Below are positions 60,348 to 64,000 of a DNA stretch of 64,000 bases, piece by piece. The notes beneath the pieces are model-generated. The model was not told the DNA's origin and made no database searches. It was given only the letters and a program-made list of their open reading frames with translations. Positions within the stretch are counted from its first letter, which is position 1, and every line of letters begins with the position of its first letter. A program made the translations under genes and the position numbers. The stretch comes from CAG-791 sp963605745 (GTDB lineage Bacteria; Bacillota; Clostridia; Lachnospirales; Lachnospiraceae). The stretch is from assembly GCA_963605745.1 (NCBI GenBank), contig CAVCWT010000009.1:1-64000 (forward strand), given 5' to 3'.

Positions 60348-62882
60348 TCAGGAGCGCAGCTCGATGCCCAGCTCCTCCAGGCCCTTCAGAATCTTCTTCA
60401 TTGCCTTGTCGACCTCTTCGGTCTCCAGTGTCTTGTCCTTATGACGGAAGGTCAGGCTGTAGGCCATGGACTTGCAGCCGTCCTTTACCTGCGCACCCTC
60501 ATACAGATCGAACAGGTGGTAGGATTCCAGGAGCTTCCCTCCTCTGACATCAATCACTTCCTCGATGGCTCCTGCGAATACCTCTTTGGGAACCACCATG
60601 GAGATATCACGGCTCATGGCCGGGAATTTCGCAATGCCCTCGTAGTGGTGTGAGAAGGATGCCTTCTCGAGGACGAGCTTGAGATCAATGCAGGCAATGT
60701 ATGCCCGGTCGTTGATGCCGTAGGCTTTGGCAACCTGCGGATGAACCTCGCCAAGGAATCCGACGGTCGTATTCACGGCTGCGCCTTTGGGGCCGCCGTG
60801 AGGATCTGAGAGGATCAGCAGTGCCTGACGTCCCGGATGCAGATACGGCTTTCCTGCCTCAGGATCGCACAGAACCTTCTCCTTCACGCCTGCAGAGCGG
60901 ATGAAATCCTCTGCAACACCCTTTAACGTATAGAAATCACCCTCGCCGTAAAAGCCCATGGTCAGCTGCGGTCTCTCATCCGGATAATCGGTCAAAGGCA
61001 GCTGATCTGCCAGATAAATCTTGCCCAGATCAAAGAGCTTCACATTCTTGTTGCGGCGCGCATAGTTCGTGCCAAGGGAGGTCAGGATGGAATTTACCAT
61101 CTGCGTACGCATCACAGAGAAGTCCTCGCCGAGAGGATTGGAGATCTTAATCGCTGTTCTCTCCTTGGCATCCTCTGCCAGCTTCAACGTATCGAACACC
61201 TTCGGACTCTCAAAGGAGAACGTATCCGCCTCGGAATAGCCATAGTCCATGGCAACGGTTCTCGCAATATCCTGCAGCTTCATCATCGGCTGCAGTCCTC
61301 CGACCGTTGCTGCGCTCGCCGGCAGCGTTGACGGAATCTTGTCATAGCCATCAAACCGGGCCACTTCCTCTGCAATGTCACACATTGCCTTCAGATCCTG
61401 ACGGAAGGAAGGAATGATCAGCTCCTTGGTGCTCTCCTCGTAGGTCAGACCGGATCTGGTAAAGATGTCCAGCATTCTCTCTTCACTATACTGCGTTCCA
61501 AGGTATGCGTTGATCTTCTCCGGCTCAAAGGCGATTCTGCGCAGCTGGGGCAGTTCTTCATGAACATCTACGTAGGTCTTTGCGACCTTTCCGCAGCCGA
61601 GCTCTTCCATCAGCTGGCAGGCACGGTTCATGGCATCCAGCGCATTGTAGGGATCCAGGCCCTTTTCAAAGATGGCCGATGCCTCGGTGCGCAGACCGAT
61701 TCTCTTCGAAGACTTGCGGATGTTGGTTCCATTGAAGGTTGCCGCCTCAAAGAGAACCGTCTTTACATTCTCGGTGATCATGGAATCCTCACCGCCCATG
61801 ATGCCGGCAATGCCAACCGGACGCTCTGCGTCGTTGATCATGAGGACGTCCTTGTCCAGGAGACGTTCCTGCTCGTCCAGTGTCACAAATGTGTCACCGT
61901 CTGCCGCTCTCTTTACAATAATCTTTCCGCCGTGAATGGTATCATAGTCATAGGCGTGCATGGGCTGACCATATTCCATCATGACAAAATTGGTGATATC
62001 TACCAGATTGTTGATGGGACGAATGCCGTAATTGGCAAGGCGTCTCTGCATCCAGCGAGGGCTCGGTCCGATCTTCACATCCGTGCAGATTGCTGCCACA
62101 TAGCGCGTGCACAGATCCTTGTCCTCGATGGTGACCTCCACATAATCCGAGGTGTCCTTCTCGCCCTCGTGCCGCACCTCGACAACCGGGGGAACGAACG
62201 GCTTTTCAAAGGTAACCGCAGCCTCTCTTGCAATTCCCAGGATGGAATAGCAGTCCACACGGTTGGAGGTAATCTCATATTCAAAGCTGGTGTCATGCAG
62301 ACCCAGAGCCTCGATGGCATCGCTGCCCAGCTCGAGCTCTTGTGCCTGATCCTTGGGGAAGACATAGATGCCGTCCTCCGGCGCCTCCGGATACATATCA
62401 CGGCTTGCGCCCAGCTCCTCAATGCCGCACATCATGCCGGCACTGGGCAGTCCTCTCATCTTGCCGGACTTGATCTTAAAGCCTTCCGCGGGCGGAACCT
62501 CTCCGTCATGTCCTGCTGCCACACGGCCACCGTTTAAGCAGGTCGGGATCACATCGCCAACCTGCAGGTTCTGCGCACTGGTAACGATCTGAATGCAGTT
62601 GGCCGTTTCTGCGCTGTGCTCTGCAAGGCCGTCTGTTTCCTCCGTATAGCCGCCTTCTGCATAGGCACTTCCGATTCCGATGCGGCAAACCCAGAGCTTA
62701 TCAGCATCGGGGTGCTTCTCCATTGCCTCGACGCGGCCGACCACAATCTTCTCGCAGTTATGGTCGAGTCTCTTCCAGTTCTCAACCTTTGTGCCGGAAA
62801 GCGTCATCTCGTCATAATATTCCTTGTCCGTGCAATCCAGCTCCGGAACATAATCCTTAATCCAGGAAAGTGGTGTATTCAT
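60348..62882 (-). CDS. pheT: Phenylalanyl-tRNA synthetase beta subunit
   Basis: 844 residues, a little longer than average. N-terminal part MNTPLSWIKDYVPEL and a tRNA-binding OB fold (EKIVVGRVEAMEKHPDADKLWVC), B3/B4 editing region with NNLVDITNFVMMEYGQPMHAYD, B5 domain near 410-480, the core block LFDLGKIYLAD and a C-terminal anticodon-binding domain (FPAMSRDISMVVPKEV). A short insert (GIGSAYAEGGYTEETDGLAEHSAE) lies in the OB fold. AGGAG precedes the ATG. It follows pheS by about 220 bases, more than usual. Confidence 0.96.
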   Translation of the reverse strand: MNTPLSWIKDYVPELDCTDKEYYDEMTLSGTKVENWKRLDHNCEKIVVGRVEAMEKHPDADKLWVCRIGIGSAYAEGGYTEETDGLAEHSAETANCIQIVTSAQNLQVGDVIPTCLNGGRVAAGHDGEVPPAEGFKIKSGKMRGLPSAGMMCGIEELGASRDMYPEAPEDGIYVFPKDQAQELELGSDAIEALGLHDTSFEYEITSNRVDCYSILGIAREAAVTFEKPFVPPVVEVRHEGEKDTSDYVEVTIEDKDLCTRYVAAICTDVKIGPSPRWMQRRLANYGIRPINNLVDITNFVMMEYGQPMHAYDYDTIHGGKIIVKRAADGDTFVTLDEQERLLDKDVLMINDAERPVGIAGIMGGEDSMITENVKTVLFEAATFNGTNIRKSSKRIGLRTEASAIFEKGLDPYNALDAMNRACQLMEELGCGKVAKTYVDVHEELPQLRRIAFEPEKINAYLGTQYSEERMLDIFTRSGLTYEESTKELIIPSFRQDLKAMCDIAEEVARFDGYDKIPSTLPASAATVGGLQPMMKLQDIARTVAMDYGYSEADTFSFESPKVFDTLKLAEDAKERTAIKISNPLGEDFSVMRTQMVNSILTSLGTNYARRNKNVKLFDLGKIYLADQLPLTDYPDERPQLTMGFYGEGDFYTLKGVAEDFIRSAGVKEKVLCDPEAGKPYLHPGRQALLILSDPHGGPKGAAVNTTVGFLGEVHPQVAKAYGINDRAYIACIDLKLVLEKASFSHHYEGIAKFPAMSRDISMVVPKEVFAGAIEEVIDVRGGKLLESYHLFDLYEGAQVKDGCKSMAYSLTFRHKDKTLETEEVDKAMKKILKGLEELGIELRS

Positions 62883-62909
62883 TTGATTCTCCTAAATATG
62901 CTGCGATAC

Positions 62910-62965
62910 CAACACAGCGTTTTCCAATAACCGAGCAGTTATTCAGCAAACGCTGCACCAGGGTC
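62910..62965. repeat. Family B-like palindrome between pheS and pheT
   Basis: CAGCGTTT..ATAAC pairs with GTTAT..AAACGCTG; the flanks and the core match family B. It lies just upstream of the pheT ribosome site. Confidence 0.55.
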
Positions 62966-63050
62966 AAGCCTTCCGAAATGCCGATAAGAGCCTGCTCTCA
63001 CCAGGAGGATTAACCCCAGTATCACACTCTGCAGTAACAGTCACATGCGC

Positions 63051-63116
63051 TGACCCGAACGGATCAGGACGGATCAGAACTGATCAGAACCGATCGGAAC
63101 GGATCAGAACTGATCG
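63051..63116. repeat. 10-bp tandem repeat overlapping the pheS 3' end
   Basis: Six to seven units of about GGATCAGAAC (variants TGATCAGAAC, CGATCGGAAC, GGATCAGGAC) in exact 10-base register. The pheS stop at 63104 and its last codons lie within it. Confidence 0.8.
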
Positions 63117-64000
63117 ATAAATCTCTTATCATTCTCGTAGAGAAGGCGCATGTCGTCGATCTCGTACTTCAGAAGAGCAATGCGCTCCAGGCCAACGCCA
63201 AAGGCAAAGCCGGAATACACCTCAGGATCAATCTGGCTCATCTCCAGAACGTGCGGGTGCACCATTCCACAGCCAAGGATCTCGATCCAACCCTCGTTCT
63301 TGCAGAAGCTGCAGCCCTTGCCGCCGCACTTATAGCAGGAGACATCCATCTCTGCAGAAGGCTCCGTGAACGGGAAATGATGCGGGCGGAAACGAACCTT
63401 TGTGTCCTCACCAAAGATCGATTTAGCAAACTCGGCCAGGGTTCCCTTCAGATCAGCAAAGGTAATGCCCTTGTCGATCACCAGACCCTCAACCTGGTGG
63501 AATACCGGGCTGTGTGTGGCATCCACTTCATCAGCACGATAAACACGACCGGGCGCGATCATTCGAATCGGAATTCTGCCCTTTTCCATCTCATGAATCT
63601 GGGTGCCGGAGGTCTGCGTGCGCAGCAGCATCTCGCCGTTGATGTAAAAGGTATCCTGTTCGTCCTTTGCCGGGTGATCGGCCGGAATGTTGAGTGCCTC
63701 AAAATTGTAGTAGTCCTTCTCAATTTCCGGTCCCTCTACAACCTCGTAGCCCATGCCGATAAAGACCTCTTCGATCTCACGAAGAGCTACTGTATTCGGA
63801 TGAAGATGTCCTCTTGTCTCCTTTTTTGCAGGAAGCGTAACGTCAATCTTTTCTGCCTTGAGACGTTCTGCAAGAAGCTTGTCCTCGATTTCCTTCTGAT
63901 GTGCGCTGATGGCATCCTCAATGCGGCTTCTGGTCTCATTGACCATCTGTCCCACCTTCGGGCGCTCCTCTGCTGCTACATCCTTCATTCCCTTCAGAAT
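63104..64000 (-). CDS. pheS: Phenylalanyl-tRNA synthetase alpha subunit (5' end beyond the window)
   Basis: Catalytic subunit for charging tRNA-Phe. The frame is open to the window edge, so roughly 40 N-terminal residues are missing. Visible: the coiled-coil end (EDAISAHQKEIEDKLLAERL), RGHLHPNTVALREIEEVFIGMGYEV, motif 2 HSPVFHQVEGLVID and RFRPHHFPFTEPSAEMDVSC, and motif 3 GFAFGVGLERIALLKYEIDDMR near the end. It ends inside a 10-bp tandem repeat. Followed by pheT. Confidence 0.96.
   Translation of the reverse strand: MLKGMKDVAAEERPKVGQMVNETRSRIEDAISAHQKEIEDKLLAERLKAEKIDVTLPAKKETRGHLHPNTVALREIEEVFIGMGYEVVEGPEIEKDYYNFEALNIPADHPAKDEQDTFYINGEMLLRTQTSGTQIHEMEKGRIPIRMIAPGRVYRADEVDATHSPVFHQVEGLVIDKGITFADLKGTLAEFAKSIFGEDTKVRFRPHHFPFTEPSAEMDVSCYKCGGKGCSFCKNEGWIEILGCGMVHPHVLEMSQIDPEVYSGFAFGVGLERIALLKYEIDDMRLLYENDKRFIDQF

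Overview
The window looks like the chromosome of a Gram-positive Clostridia, most probably of Lachnospiraceae type. The clues are a T-box leader on thrS, the rimP-nusA-ylxR-ylxQ-infB-rbfA order, TagF-, TarI- and LicD-like cell-wall genes, a DUF5688-like protein and a type II-A CRISPR-Cas locus. Base composition is moderate. Nearly every gene lies on the minus strand; the exceptions are a MetE-like gene, with its LysR-controlled promoter, and the tracrRNA. Assignments come from reading motifs and gene order; no database search was run.

From left to right: 1-10.3 kb carries a translation and RNA-maintenance operon, transcribed right to left as rimP, nusA, ylxR, ylxQ, infB, rbfA, nrnA, truB, ribF, aroK, with a terminator-like attenuator ahead of rimP. 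10.6-18.7 kb carries a nonulosonic-acid (pseudaminic acid type) locus: an ATP-grasp protein, PseF, a fold-III PLP decarboxylase, PseI, PseG and a membrane EAL protein that is translationally coupled to pseG. 18.9-25.3 kb holds mnmA, an SH3-domain membrane protein, tRNA-Arg(CCG), thrS with its T-box, a DUF5688-like gene and efp. 25.4-39.3 kb is a surface-polymer locus: an ABC exporter, acyltransferase, TagF-like polymerase, cytidylyltransferase, LicD, DUF4422 protein, radical SAM protein, ManA, ManC, GDP-fucose synthase and GDP-mannose dehydratase. Together these make GDP-fucose and a phosphate-containing glycan and export it. 39.5-43.6 kb holds a voltage-gated-type potassium channel, a LysR regulator divergent from a MetE-like gene, and an orphan RelB antitoxin.

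43.7-55.2 kb is a complete type II-A CRISPR-Cas locus. Its array has 71 visible 36-bp repeats plus a degenerate terminal repeat. csn2, cas2, cas1 and cas9 overlap by 4 bp each, and the tracrRNA is divergent from cas9. Two N-runs hide part of the array and the middle of cas1, but both keep the expected length. 55.5-64 kb carries queA, an M18 aminopeptidase, a large membrane protein, pheT and a 5'-truncated pheS.

The least explained content is between the genes. At least two dispersed families of palindromic, multi-hairpin repeats recur in many intergenic gaps, often touching stop codons. One (family A) folds as a cloverleaf closed by GTTCAGCAC/GTGCTGAAC and keeps its fold while its sequence changes. 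Others include a 193-bp near-perfect palindrome, a triplicated 132-bp unit inside the exporter operon, and a 54-bp direct repeat.
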